Below, in pieces: positions 16,550 to 24,633 of a DNA stretch of 64,000 nt. Source of the stretch: Lachnospiraceae bacterium. Lineage in GTDB: Bacteria > Bacillota > Clostridia > Lachnospirales > Lachnospiraceae. Every line of letters starts with the position of its first letter. Position 1 is the stretch's first letter. The notes under the pieces are model-generated. The model did no database searches and was not told the DNA's origin. It saw nothing but the letters and a program-made list of their open reading frames with translations. A program made the translations under genes and the position numbers. The stretch lies in contig JAIDFQ010000062.1 of NCBI GenBank assembly GCA_029054245.1, positions 1-64,000 of the forward strand. Direction: 5' to 3'.

Positions 16550-19063
16550 TTAACCTTCATGGAATATAAGCGGTGTGATGACAAGCATGAGCGCCAGCGT
16601 ACATGGATTGCTCAGGCTGAAGATCCACTCCACCATACCAGCTACTGCAACTGCCATACTCACCACCGCCGGCAATGCCGCATATGTTATTTTATCCTTC
16701 TTTTTGTGATAATACAAACAACTTTTGATAAATGTAGCAACACCTACAATGACAAAGAGGATTCCCACAAAAATACCATGGTCATATGCCACTTGAAGAT
16801 AAATATTATGGGCGTGGGTCGCAATTTCGCCGTTTTTTAAAACCGCGCCCATCTCTTCATGCCCCGTCATATTCAGCTGTTCAATGTAAGACCTGAAAAT
16901 ATCAAGCCTGCCGTTGGTGTAGTCGTTATCTTCTGGGATTTCATCCATTCCTTCCGAAAGTTCCTTTGGGATGCCATCCGCTGACGCCACCAGATCAACG
17001 TCTAATGCGTTCTCTTCCGCTGCCTTTGCTGCATTCTGCTTCGGATGGGTTCTTTCGTATTCTTCGATTTCCCCATAAATATCAAAGGTTCCCTCTGGTA
17101 TGCCGAAAATTTTCTCTGCAAAGACGTCAATGAAACGCCCTACCCGCATGAAATTTTTTGAATCAAGGTTCCTGCCCCGCATTACATCCTCCGGGCAGTA
17201 CATCGAATACTCAATCTCATAGAGAAAAGGATCGCTTGCTAATATGGGTACATTTCTCTGTACACTAAATGTCACCGGCAGACATACAGCTACTGCCGCT
17301 ATTGCCATTCCCAAATTTCTTATAAAGGAAAGAGACCTCTTTCTTCCCTTACCCGATGCAGTCACAAGCAATGCAAACAAGACTGCAACGCCAACTGCAA
17401 AGAAAGCGGTTCTTGACATGGTGAACAACATATAAGAAGACACCACTCCAAAAAGTGTAAGCTCCTTCCAGCAATCCTTCAGCTTACGGCTCTTGCGCAG
17501 CTTATCACACAAAATGACCACAGCCGCACATTCCACAATCGTAAAATAGGTCGCTGTAATCGTCACTGTATGGAAAATATGGGTATATCGCGCATTTCTG
17601 AAAGTAACATAAGGTCTGTGCAGCAGGGCATATCCCGTGGACCAGGCAAACTGAAGAATCACTCCTCTTGCAACATTGACGAGAAGTCTGTCTTTATGCT
17701 CCCACATGCCATAATTTAAATAGAACAGGGTAAAGGCAACCACCATCGCCACGCCCCACCATCTTCCATTCCTGAAAAGGATAATCATGGCAAAGAACAA
17801 CACAAGAAGACCGGCATACAGATAAGCCGGTTTTGCCAGACTCCTCTGACCACTTCCGTCCGTTTTTTTCTTAATTAAGGCAATCACGGTGCGAATGACG
17901 ATCAGTCCAAGCAGAATCGCAATCCATACCGTGTGCTTCAAAGCCTGCACAGCCAGCACATCCATCTCTTCCGTTACATGGGTCTGGAAATAGTAATAGC
18001 CGTAAATCCCTGCTCCTGCAAGATAAACCGCATTGTACAGGTTGACAATCTCCTTCCATTTGAACATGGCAATCACCGCAAAGGAAAACCAAAGCATCTC
18101 TTTGCGCTCCGCCACAGTATGATGGATATCATACAAACCGCTCATATATTCACAACAACCTGCCATCGCGCCTGCAATGGCAATCGACTGAATCAGATCT
18201 CCCATATGGCTCTTAATATATTCCCATGTCAGCACCGCCTGCTGCCCGTCTCTATTATGGTTGATTCCATAAAATACGATTGCAGAGAGCAGTACCACAC
18301 TGATGAAATAAACGGTATTATCCAGTAGATAACTGCCGCACACGCCCAAAGCCACCGCTACAAGGCAAATGGTACAAAAAACCGCCACCAGCGGATTCAT
18401 AACCGCCTTAAACGCTTTTTCCACCGTAATCAGCTTATCTTCCCGCTTCTTATACCACTGACAAACTGCCAGACACAACGCCGCCGCTGCTGCCGCAATC
18501 AGACCGCCCAGCACAAGCACCTTGCTTTTCCTAAGGGGCATGCTGTAATGGTAATTGGCAGCAAGGCTTACCCCTTCCTGAGTATCATCCGCATAATACA
18601 TGGTTCCCAGATATGGCATTTCCGTCATAGAAACCGCCTCATATCCTGCAAAGATTTCTGAATCATTTCCCTGCAGAATCACGTAATACATTTTTCCTAC
18701 TTCCATGTCCACATCTATCATGACCTGCTGAAAACCCGGCAACGCTTCCTTATCAATTACCGCCTTTTCCTCGCATACCTGCTGCCACTGTTCATCCAAG
18801 ATCCGAAGATAGAAGGTGTCCCCTGTACAGTTTTCACCCAGATAAACCTCTATGGTGTCCATATGATCGTACTGCGCCACTATGCCCTGCAAAAGAGTCT
18901 TCTCATTGTTGATTGCCTCCGTCACAGTTCCCTGAACAGGGGAAACGGAAGTCGTCACCGTCTCACGCCATATCCTGAGCGGCCAGAGAAAGACCAACAG
19001 ACATGCAGCAGCAATCAAGATAACTGCCTGAATTGCTTTACTTTTATATACAATCTTTTTCAT
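16550..19063 (-). CDS. O-antigen polymerase/ligase-like membrane protein (Wzy family)
   Basis: A large 837-aa polytopic membrane protein, first gene of the operon. One N-terminal helix is followed by about 150 residues of soluble, beta-rich-looking sequence (to about residue 180), then ten or more hydrophobic segments. Near the C terminus is THAHNIYLQVAYDHGIFVGI, the Wzy_C/O-antigen ligase motif. It is likely the polymerase joining repeat units outside the membrane. The soluble N-terminal insert and an acidic loop (rich in E and D, around 690-730) make it longer than usual Wzy proteins. The start has AAAGGA 4 nt upstream. Confidence 0.82.
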   Translation of the reverse strand: MKKIVYKSKAIQAVILIAAACLLVFLWPLRIWRETVTTSVSPVQGTVTEAINNEKTLLQGIVAQYDHMDTIEVYLGENCTGDTFYLRILDEQWQQVCEEKAVIDKEALPGFQQVMIDVDMEVGKMYYVILQGNDSEIFAGYEAVSMTEMPYLGTMYYADDTQEGVSLAANYHYSMPLRKSKVLVLGGLIAAAAAALCLAVCQWYKKREDKLITVEKAFKAVMNPLVAVFCTICLVAVALGVCGSYLLDNTVYFISVVLLSAIVFYGINHNRDGQQAVLTWEYIKSHMGDLIQSIAIAGAMAGCCEYMSGLYDIHHTVAERKEMLWFSFAVIAMFKWKEIVNLYNAVYLAGAGIYGYYYFQTHVTEEMDVLAVQALKHTVWIAILLGLIVIRTVIALIKKKTDGSGQRSLAKPAYLYAGLLVLFFAMIILFRNGRWWGVAMVVAFTLFYLNYGMWEHKDRLLVNVARGVILQFAWSTGYALLHRPYVTFRNARYTHIFHTVTITATYFTIVECAAVVILCDKLRKSRKLKDCWKELTLFGVVSSYMLFTMSRTAFFAVGVAVLFALLVTASGKGRKRSLSFIRNLGMAIAAVAVCLPVTFSVQRNVPILASDPFLYEIEYSMYCPEDVMRGRNLDSKNFMRVGRFIDVFAEKIFGIPEGTFDIYGEIEEYERTHPKQNAAKAAEENALDVDLVASADGIPKELSEGMDEIPEDNDYTNGRLDIFRSYIEQLNMTGHEEMGAVLKNGEIATHAHNIYLQVAYDHGIFVGILFVIVGVATFIKSCLYYHKKKDKITYAALPAVVSMAVAVAGMVEWIFSLSNPCTLALMLVITPLIFHEG

Positions 19064-19081
19064 AAAATCCTTTCGTCACTG

Positions 19082-19161
19082 CCAGATGGTATCTGCTCCA
19101 GATGGTATCTGCTCCAGATAGCATCTGGTTCAGATAGCATCTGGTTCAGATTACTTCTGGT
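19082..19161 (-). repeat. Five tandem 16-bp repeats in the operon leader
   Basis: Units begin at 19082, 19098, 19114, 19130 and 19146. The first two are identical (CCAGATGGTATCTGCT); the third and fourth read YCAGATAGCATCTGGT; the last is diverged. Each unit contains an imperfect or perfect dyad (CCAGAT, 3 nt, ATCTGG). They sit between the promoter at 19203-19231 and the start codon at 19063, so they would be transcribed into the 5' leader. Confidence 0.9.
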
Positions 19162-19202
19162 TTATTCCATCTTTTCCGGTTTGTTCCATTTTTACGCATG
19201 TA

Positions 19203-19231
19203 AGTATATCACAATTGGTTTCAATTATCAA
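19203..19231 (-). promoter_or_regulatory. Sigma-A promoter of the first polysaccharide operon
   Basis: On the minus strand TTGATA, 17 bp, TATACT. The predicted transcription start is near 19196, giving a leader of about 130 nt that contains the 16-bp repeats. The rightward abi promoter (19278-19306) lies back to back with it. Confidence 0.8.
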
Positions 19232-19277
19232 ATTTTGTGGAGATTATTTCCTGCTTAGCATAATCAAATATCAATTG

Positions 19278-19306
19278 TTGTACTGTGTCGATAATTGGCG
19301 TATAAT
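19278..19306 (+). promoter_or_regulatory. Promoter of the Abi protein gene
   Basis: TTGTAC, 17 bp, perfect TATAAT at 19301-19306. It lies 45 bp before the ATG at 19351, which has a GGGG-type ribosome binding site. Confidence 0.65.
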
Positions 19307-19350
19307 AATTTAGTAAATAACGTTAAATTTATACGAAGTGGGGATAATAG

Positions 19351-20352
19351 ATGGAGGAACAAATAGAAAAAGTAAAACTGACTGTAGAAGAACAGATTCA
19401 GGACATGGTTAACAAGAATATACAGTTCGAAGTATGCTCAAAAGAAGAGGCAATGAAATTTTTAAAATACAATAATTATTATTTTAAATTAAAATCTTAC
19501 GCAAGGAATTATAATATAAATCCACAAACGAAAAAGTATTACAACTTAGATTTTGCATACCTTGTAGAACTCTCCAGGCTCGATATGCATATAAGAAAAA
19601 TCATTTTGGAATTGTCCTTAGACGTAGAACATTATTTAAAAGCACGACTAATGAATGATTTGAGTAATAATCCGGAAGAAGACGGGTATAATATAGTAAG
19701 GCTCTTTCTTCAATATCATCCAAATGCTGCAACAGATGTTCAAAGTAAGGCAAACAAATACTCATTTTGTTCGGATTTAGCGGAAAAGCACTTAGATGAA
19801 TATAAAGAACCTCAAAAATTAGCTGTTTGGAATGTTGTTGAATTGTTTTCTTTTGGAAACTTTATGGAATTATATGAGTTGTATTATCAAACGTATCCAT
19901 CATTCAACTATTCCGAATATTTAAAGTCTATAAAATTTATAAGAAATGCAGCAGCACATAATAATTGTATTCTAAGCACACTAAAGAAGCCTAATAGCCT
20001 AAAAAAGTTCAGCAAGACAAAGAAACTGGCAAATATACTCGGAAAGATACCAGAATTTCGGAAATTGGATAACAGAGATGCTATGATGAAAAATCCGGTT
20101 ATTCATGACTTTGTAACATTACTTTTTGTATATAACGATATAATGAAAGTATCAGCAACAAAAAATATTCGAAATAGAAAAATGGAAGAAATTTCATATC
20201 TATTTTGTGATGAAGATGGACGGATAAAAAAGAACAAATCTTATTTTGAAAAAAATCCTTATATAAAGGAATCCTATTTGTTTATTTGTAATATAATAAA
20301 GTATATAGATAAAAAGAATAAAAATCCTAAGCATACAAATTTTTTGCAATAG
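19351..20352 (+). CDS. Abi_2 family (AbiD/AbiF-like) HEPN abortive infection protein
   Basis: The family contains phage-induced RNases of the HEPN type. Seen in this 333-aa protein: an N-terminal helical region with FLKYNNYYFKLKSYARNY, the family helix LDMHIRKIILELSLDVEHYL (residues 77-96), and FIRNAAAHNN, which holds the R-x4-H catalytic HEPN motif (R198, H203). The C-terminal part is lysine-rich, suiting an RNA partner. GC content is far below that of the glycan genes, consistent with transfer. Directly after the stop codon is a strong promoter and a terminator-bounded unit likely to be an RNA gene. AbiF-type proteins have been linked to cognate noncoding RNAs in recent work on Cas13 ancestry; that this pair works the same way is inference. 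Confidence 0.88.
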   Translation: MEEQIEKVKLTVEEQIQDMVNKNIQFEVCSKEEAMKFLKYNNYYFKLKSYARNYNINPQTKKYYNLDFAYLVELSRLDMHIRKIILELSLDVEHYLKARLMNDLSNNPEEDGYNIVRLFLQYHPNAATDVQSKANKYSFCSDLAEKHLDEYKEPQKLAVWNVVELFSFGNFMELYELYYQTYPSFNYSEYLKSIKFIRNAAAHNNCILSTLKKPNSLKKFSKTKKLANILGKIPEFRKLDNRDAMMKNPVIHDFVTLLFVYNDIMKVSATKNIRNRKMEEISYLFCDEDGRIKKNKSYFEKNPYIKESYLFICNIIKYIDKKNKNPKHTNFLQ

Positions 20353-20356
20353 CCTG

Positions 20357-20385
20357 TTGACAAGAATGTTGGAAAAGAGTAAAAT
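20357..20385 (+). promoter_or_regulatory. Strong promoter directly after the abi stop codon
   Basis: Consensus TTGACA, 17 bp, TAAAAT, starting 5 nt past the abi stop. No open reading frame follows before the terminator, so it most likely drives a small RNA beginning near 20392. Confidence 0.75.
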
Positions 20386-20391
20386 GCCATC

Positions 20392-20509
20392 TATAGAACA
20401 AAAATCCTAGAGATTTTTACTAGGGCGGTGCGTGCACTAAACTAGATTTGAGCTTGTTGAATAAAAAGGTTCACTAGAGAATATTATGTGTTTTCTAGTG
20501 AGCCTTTTT
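20392..20509 (+). ncRNA. Putative Abi-associated small RNA of about 118 nt
   Basis: The unit is bounded by the promoter at 20357-20385 and the terminator at 20463-20509. It holds a perfect 7-bp stem (AAAAATC, 5-nt loop CTAGA, GATTTTT). The loop region contains CCTAG, complementary to a CTAGG just downstream, so a pseudoknot is possible. A short GTGC..GCAC dyad follows. The tetramer CTAG occurs five times. No ribosome binding site plus ORF is present. Size, position and lack of coding capacity argue for a noncoding RNA partner of the HEPN protein. Expression is not proven. Confidence 0.6.
20463..20509. terminator. Bidirectional terminator after the small RNA
   Basis: The arms GGTTCACTAGAGAA and TTTTCTAGTGAGCC pair with two non-Watson-Crick positions. 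T runs follow on both strands (AAAAAGG left, CCTTTTTA right). It ends the RNA unit and can also stop leftward transcripts of the nuclease-recombinase gene ending at 20630. Confidence 0.85.
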
Positions 20510-20629
20510 ATGAATATGTTCGATAATATCTACAGAAATATGCTCTTGAACAATAATATATTACTTTCACAACGAAAAATATCATACCTTATATAGTCAA
20601 GATACAGTATCTTCAAAATCACAAGGCAA

Positions 20630-22072
20630 TTATAAACTTTCACATAAAATGCCATCATATAGTTGTTTCCAGCTTACCCTATTATTTTTTCTTTCAAATA
20701 TTTCATCCCTATCAATAAGATTAGCCAGATTCTTCATGTCAATCCCTGTAATATATATAATATCTTCTATTGAATATCCAGTCGCAAATAAGGTTTTAAT
20801 AAGGCAGCACCTTAAATACTTAGGGGAATAGTTTTTCCACTTTTCGTCGTTTGTAATCTTTGCACAATTATTAAAAACATCATTTATATTCCATTCTTTC
20901 ATTGGTTTATACTGCTTATTATAATGTAACTGAAAAACATAAGGTGTTTTCACTCTATTTTTCTTTTTTTCTTTATATAATTGTGTTAAATATTTTTGTA
21001 AAATGTCACACAATTCTATTTTTCTTTCTTGTACAACTATATACTTAAAGCTGTTATCAAAATTATCCCATGTCAATTCCAAAAGCTGTGACCGTTCTAA
21101 TCCTAAAGTAACTGTCAACAAAAATAACACTATATCTCTTATTGAATTTCTTCCATGTTTCAAAAAATCTATGACTTCTTGTATATCTTCTGTTTTTATA
21201 ATATCATAGGTTTTCTTCTGCTCCGTTCCTTCATATTCCACAAGGTTTTGTTTCCGGCTATCATACAAACTTATATAGCCTATTTCTCCATGTTGTTTTA
21301 ATTCATATAACATATTATAAATATGTGTATAATTATTATTGATCGTATCCTTTGAAGCATTTATCGAATTTCTTTTTCTTACCTTAATAAATTCTTTTAT
21401 TGAATCCATCCCCAAGGTTTCATAAGCTCTTTTGCCCTTTGATTCAAACTTATCCTTGTATAATAATTTTGAGGAATAAAAATCAAAGAACTGATATAAT
21501 GTACAACGGTAAGCATTCCAAGATACCTGCTTCATTCCCTGTTCTAACTTCCATTCCCTATATTGTGCAATGTCACAATAAAAGAGTGTAGACTGCCTTA
21601 TACATAAATTCTCAAAGTTTAGATACTTAAAATATTTTAACGCCGTCAGTTTCTTTCCTCTTGCCTGAAATATATTGAACCAAAATACTACATAAGATTC
21701 CAATGTATCTCCCTCTATTACAGGAACTAACGTAATATCAAAATCTAGTAAAACATACTCATATCCATTAGAGAGAATCGCAAACCTTTGTCCTTTAGTA
21801 GATGCATATCTTTTGATCTGGTCAATATCTTTCACACTTAAAGGTTTTTTTCCTGTTTTTACTTCTATAACAATGGCATTCTCGCCCACCGTTGGCACAA
21901 GCATGTCACAATATCCCTTTCCTGTTGGTGCTTCATAAATACACTTTTGTGTATCATATCCATAATACTCCAAAAAAGTATTCGCAATAATATGAATCCT
22001 TATATTATCTTCTTGTAAATTGTCTTTCCTTTTATTGAACTCGCTTCTAAGCTCCTTAATAATTTCTTCCAT
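20630..22072 (-). CDS. PD-(D/E)XK nuclease domain fused to a degenerate tyrosine recombinase
   Basis: The N-terminal part (about 1-130) resembles the HsdR N-terminal nuclease fold: E47, D56 in GKGYCDM, E70-V-K72 in IVIEVKTGKK, and Q85 in IDQIKRYA, followed by ILSNGYEYVLLD. From about residue 170 it looks like a tyrosine recombinase: a SAM-like core-binding part (180-270) and a catalytic-like fold (290-480). Key recombinase residues are changed: box I reads LGLERSQLLELTW, with Glu where the Arg is expected; box II reads SPKYLRCC, with Lys for His; TGI replaces GH; and no nucleophile Tyr follows. So it is probably a DNA-binding nuclease rather than an integrase. AGGAGG lies 6 nt before the ATG. 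It may be a defence effector; no known system name is assigned. Confidence 0.75.
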   Translation of the reverse strand: MEEIIKELRSEFNKRKDNLQEDNIRIHIIANTFLEYYGYDTQKCIYEAPTGKGYCDMLVPTVGENAIVIEVKTGKKPLSVKDIDQIKRYASTKGQRFAILSNGYEYVLLDFDITLVPVIEGDTLESYVVFWFNIFQARGKKLTALKYFKYLNFENLCIRQSTLFYCDIAQYREWKLEQGMKQVSWNAYRCTLYQFFDFYSSKLLYKDKFESKGKRAYETLGMDSIKEFIKVRKRNSINASKDTINNNYTHIYNMLYELKQHGEIGYISLYDSRKQNLVEYEGTEQKKTYDIIKTEDIQEVIDFLKHGRNSIRDIVLFLLTVTLGLERSQLLELTWDNFDNSFKYIVVQERKIELCDILQKYLTQLYKEKKKNRVKTPYVFQLHYNKQYKPMKEWNINDVFNNCAKITNDEKWKNYSPKYLRCCLIKTLFATGYSIEDIIYITGIDMKNLANLIDRDEIFERKNNRVSWKQLYDGILCESL

Positions 22073-22092
22073 TAGAAACCTCCTGTACTTTT

Positions 22093-22121
22093 CATATAGT
22101 TAATCATTTCCAGATTAGCAA
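22093..22121 (-). promoter_or_regulatory. Promoter of the nuclease-recombinase fusion gene
   Basis: On the minus strand TTGCTA, 17 bp, TATATG, ending about 20 bp before the ATG at 22072. The short leader includes the AGGAGG site. Confidence 0.55.
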
Positions 22122-22272
22122 AAGTTATTCAAACTATTTTATTTTCTTATGCTTTGTTCCAATGAAATCATTGTTTTAGGACACTTGCAAATTATAAGTA
22201 ACACATGAATACATCAGCTATACCCTTTTCAGAAAATACAGTTACTCTCTAAAATGTAAACTACCCCGATAT

Positions 22273-22313
22273 AAAAAGACATCACTACCTATATCACTAT
22301 AAGTAATGATGCC
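22273..22313 (-). terminator. Terminator hairpin upstream of the fusion gene
   Basis: On the minus strand an 11-bp stem with two G.U or mismatched positions (GGCATCATTAC with GTAGTGATGTC) is followed by TTTTT. It would end leftward transcripts coming from the GIY-YIG gene. Confidence 0.7.
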
Positions 22314-22532
22314 TAACCGTTTTGCGTACCCAGTTTTTACCCAAAATATCCCAATATTTTGCGGTACTTTATAATAGGTTATGATACTTTGAAATTCCTT
22401 CTAAAATCGTCTGCAAGGCTTAAAAATGCTGTGTTTTGAGACTTCGTTCCTCCTAAGAAATCTATCTTAATTCCCAGCCATGCGGATAGCAGTTTATTCG
22501 GTGAATAATACAAAATAATTTACTAATATTTA
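22314..22532. other. AT-rich intergenic stretch with no recognised gene
   Basis: The 219 bp between the terminator and the GIY-YIG stop contain stop codons in all frames and no strong start signals. The texture resembles eroded coding DNA, possibly left by a past insertion. No repeat or att-like duplication was found by eye. Confidence 0.4.
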
Positions 22533-23129
22533 TTATTCTAAACTCTTATTATTGTTGTTTGAAAACTCAATCGTTTCTACATCACTCCATTCTTTATTGC
22601 ATTGAGTATTATCATATTCTCCAACATAACCAATTTTACAGCATTCTATAGAAAAATTTTGTTTGATTTTTGGGGGATTCAAAAATTCTAATTTAAGTAA
22701 ATAATCCGTAATTTCTTTATCAATATCATTTAGATTGTTTTTTAGATTATCAACTTGAATCTCAGTGATATAAGTATCTTCTTTTTCTTCTGTATCAACA
22801 AATTTACCGTTTCCTACATGTATTTCCTTATTCAATTTTTTTATTTCATCAACAAGTAGTTTGGCTAAACAATTTTCGCAATGTTCTGCCTCTCCTTGCT
22901 TAATGCCTTCATTTTCAATTTTAAACCAATAAAACTTGAAGCCTTTTGTTGATTTATTTTCTTCTGACCATATTGGCAACTCACTTTTTGATGATGTTTG
23001 TCTCCAATGTTCTTTCATTCTTCTTTCAAAATCTATTGTTGTTCCAACATAATAATTACCAGAGTAATTATATCTCAATACATACAAGTTCCAATTCTCT
23101 TTATTTTTTTCGCCATTCAATTCAATCAC
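22533..23129 (-). CDS. GIY-YIG domain protein
   Basis: A 198-aa protein. The N-terminal GIY-YIG nuclease motif appears as NLYVLRYNYSGNYYVGTT (LYV and YVG in place of GIY and YIG), followed by DFERRMKEHW with the conserved Arg. A Cys pair (HCENC) and a glutamate-rich, weakly conserved-looking C-terminal half follow; the latter is not recognised. The start is a GTG at 23129, one nucleotide from AGGGAG, so a TTG at 23120 is also possible. It lies between the fusion gene and the Wadjet operon on the same strand, with its own AT-rich upstream region. Likely a nuclease of the defence island; its target is unknown. Confidence 0.7.
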   Translation of the reverse strand: MIELNGEKNKENWNLYVLRYNYSGNYYVGTTIDFERRMKEHWRQTSSKSELPIWSEENKSTKGFKFYWFKIENEGIKQGEAEHCENCLAKLLVDEIKKLNKEIHVGNGKFVDTEEKEDTYITEIQVDNLKNNLNDIDKEITDYLLKLEFLNPPKIKQNFSIECCKIGYVGEYDNTQCNKEWSDVETIEFSNNNNKSLE

Positions 23130-23230
23130 TCTCCCTTTAAACTAGAAATTCTATATAACCAATAGTTTTATTACGTCTTTATAATATTACATATCAAATC
23201 ATATTTCCACATCATTTTCACTTTCTGGCT

Positions 23231-23261
23231 GTGTCCTGATTCTGGTTTTCCAGCCGGACAC
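23231..23261 (-). other. Hairpin downstream of jetD
   Basis: GTGTCC pairs with GGACAC, and inside it CTGG with CCAG around a short A-rich loop. It lies about 40-70 bp after the jetD stop and could end the operon, but it has no clear T run. Confidence 0.4.
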
Positions 23262-23298
23262 CTAATCCGAACAGTTCTGCTGCCGGTTTTAGCCAAAC

Positions 23299-24633
23299 CT
23301 AGATATTATCATCCGGCTTTTCCATCAAATATTCCCGGAGCATAGCCTCCTGATATGCCGCTTTCTTCTCTTTCAGTAAAGCCGTCTTCATTTCCTGCAG
23401 CTCCTCTAAGTAAATCTTATCCAGTTTTCTTAAGCTTCTTTCCGTAATTTCTACCTCTGACTTATATTTTTCATAGTATTCCTTATGATAGTTCCACAAT
23501 TGCAGCCGATTTTGATATCGCTCCTTCAAGCGTTGCGCAATTTGTAGGCCCTCCGGATCAAAATCTCCAGCATAATAAAAGATTGTCTCATCGTCAAATA
23601 GATCGAGCAGCGTAAGTGTTGCGAGGCGGATCTGACCATTTCCGCATAAAATCGTCTCATTCCTCCACTCCCTGATAAGGGTAGAAAAGACGGCAGGATT
23701 TTCAACGATATAAACATTTTTCTTTCCCGCTGTCCCTACGCTGCCAAGGCTTCCCAGATTCATCAAGGTCAGCAGGACCGGTTCTCTCCTCATCCAAAAA
23801 CCTTCCACTCCCTCATGTACTTTCCCATCCCTTGCCCATGCATGAATCCCATATGCAAGCGTATAATTTGACAATTCATCAATTAAAAGCCCCGCCTCAT
23901 AAAAAAGAGAAGCCTTATCCTCCGCGCAAAGTCTCTTCCTTTTATCAACCCCAGGCAATGCTGACTTTAAAAAGGCAATCAGCAATTGTTCTGCCAAAGT
24001 ACCTGCGTCAAAGAAATGGGGATCGCCTGTGGTTCCTGCCGCAAAAACAGCAAGCAATATCTTTTCCGGCTGCCTGAATGCAGTCTGCTTCTCTTCCCTG
24101 AAAAGCGGGAGCTGCAAAATCGCCTTAAGAACCTGTTCCAAAACCCGGCGGAGGAAGTCCGGATTTTCCTTATAGTTTTTCATCAGTAAAAGATTCCCCT
24201 CTCCCTGTGTTCGGAGAATCATTTCCAGCCACACCTTCCCCGCCCCTGGCGCGGTCGTCTCCAAAATGGCATTAAAATATCTTTCCTTCTCTTGCTGCTG
24301 TGAAAGCTTCCTCTCCTTTTGAGAAATAAGCGGTTCCCCAAAATATGCCTGTAAGATTTCCTCCCACGCAAGCCCTGCAAAGCGGCTGCTTTCCAATGCC
24401 TTTTCCATGGATGCTGCTGAAACAGTAACAGCCTTTCTCCCTGCGAAATCCTTCTGAAAGAATCCTCCAAGCTGCTGCCAGTCCTCTGTTTCCAATCCCT
24501 TCAACGTCACCGTCCCGCCAAAACGTCCCAGGCTGACATACTTTTCCCTTATTTTTAAGAACAACTTGTCATAGCTTTTCCGTTCCTTAAAGTAACTGAT
24601 ACATTCCTCCAATAATTCCTCATGTTTGTCCAT
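23299..24633 (-). CDS. jetD: Wadjet protein JetD (TIGR02679 family, Toprim nuclease subunit)
   Basis: JetD is the nuclease that cuts plasmid DNA held by the SMC-like JetABC complex. The C-terminal Toprim part shows ETIFYYAGDFDPEGLQIAQR, with the acidic DxD. The N-terminal part (YDKLFLKIREKYVSLGRFGG, then LETEDWQQLGGFFQKD) fits the DUF3323 domain that accompanies DUF2399 in this family. The ATG at 24633 is chosen (overlap of 14 bp with jetC); the frame could begin at 24657. The resulting protein is about 444 aa. It is the last gene of a complete four-gene operon. Confidence 0.9.
   Translation of the reverse strand: MDKHEELLEECISYFKERKSYDKLFLKIREKYVSLGRFGGTVTLKGLETEDWQQLGGFFQKDFAGRKAVTVSAASMEKALESSRFAGLAWEEILQAYFGEPLISQKERKLSQQQEKERYFNAILETTAPGAGKVWLEMILRTQGEGNLLLMKNYKENPDFLRRVLEQVLKAILQLPLFREEKQTAFRQPEKILLAVFAAGTTGDPHFFDAGTLAEQLLIAFLKSALPGVDKRKRLCAEDKASLFYEAGLLIDELSNYTLAYGIHAWARDGKVHEGVEGFWMRREPVLLTLMNLGSLGSVGTAGKKNVYIVENPAVFSTLIREWRNETILCGNGQIRLATLTLLDLFDDETIFYYAGDFDPEGLQIAQRLKERYQNRLQLWNYHKEYYEKYKSEVEITERSLRKLDKIYLEELQEMKTALLKEKKAAYQEAMLREYLMEKPDDNI

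Noticed and set aside
19082-19161. CRISPR array
   Set aside because: The 16-bp repeats are directly abutting with no spacers, and no cas gene is present.
20630-22072. Functional phage integrase marking a prophage
   Set aside because: Catalytic recombinase residues are replaced, and no other phage gene or att duplication is present.
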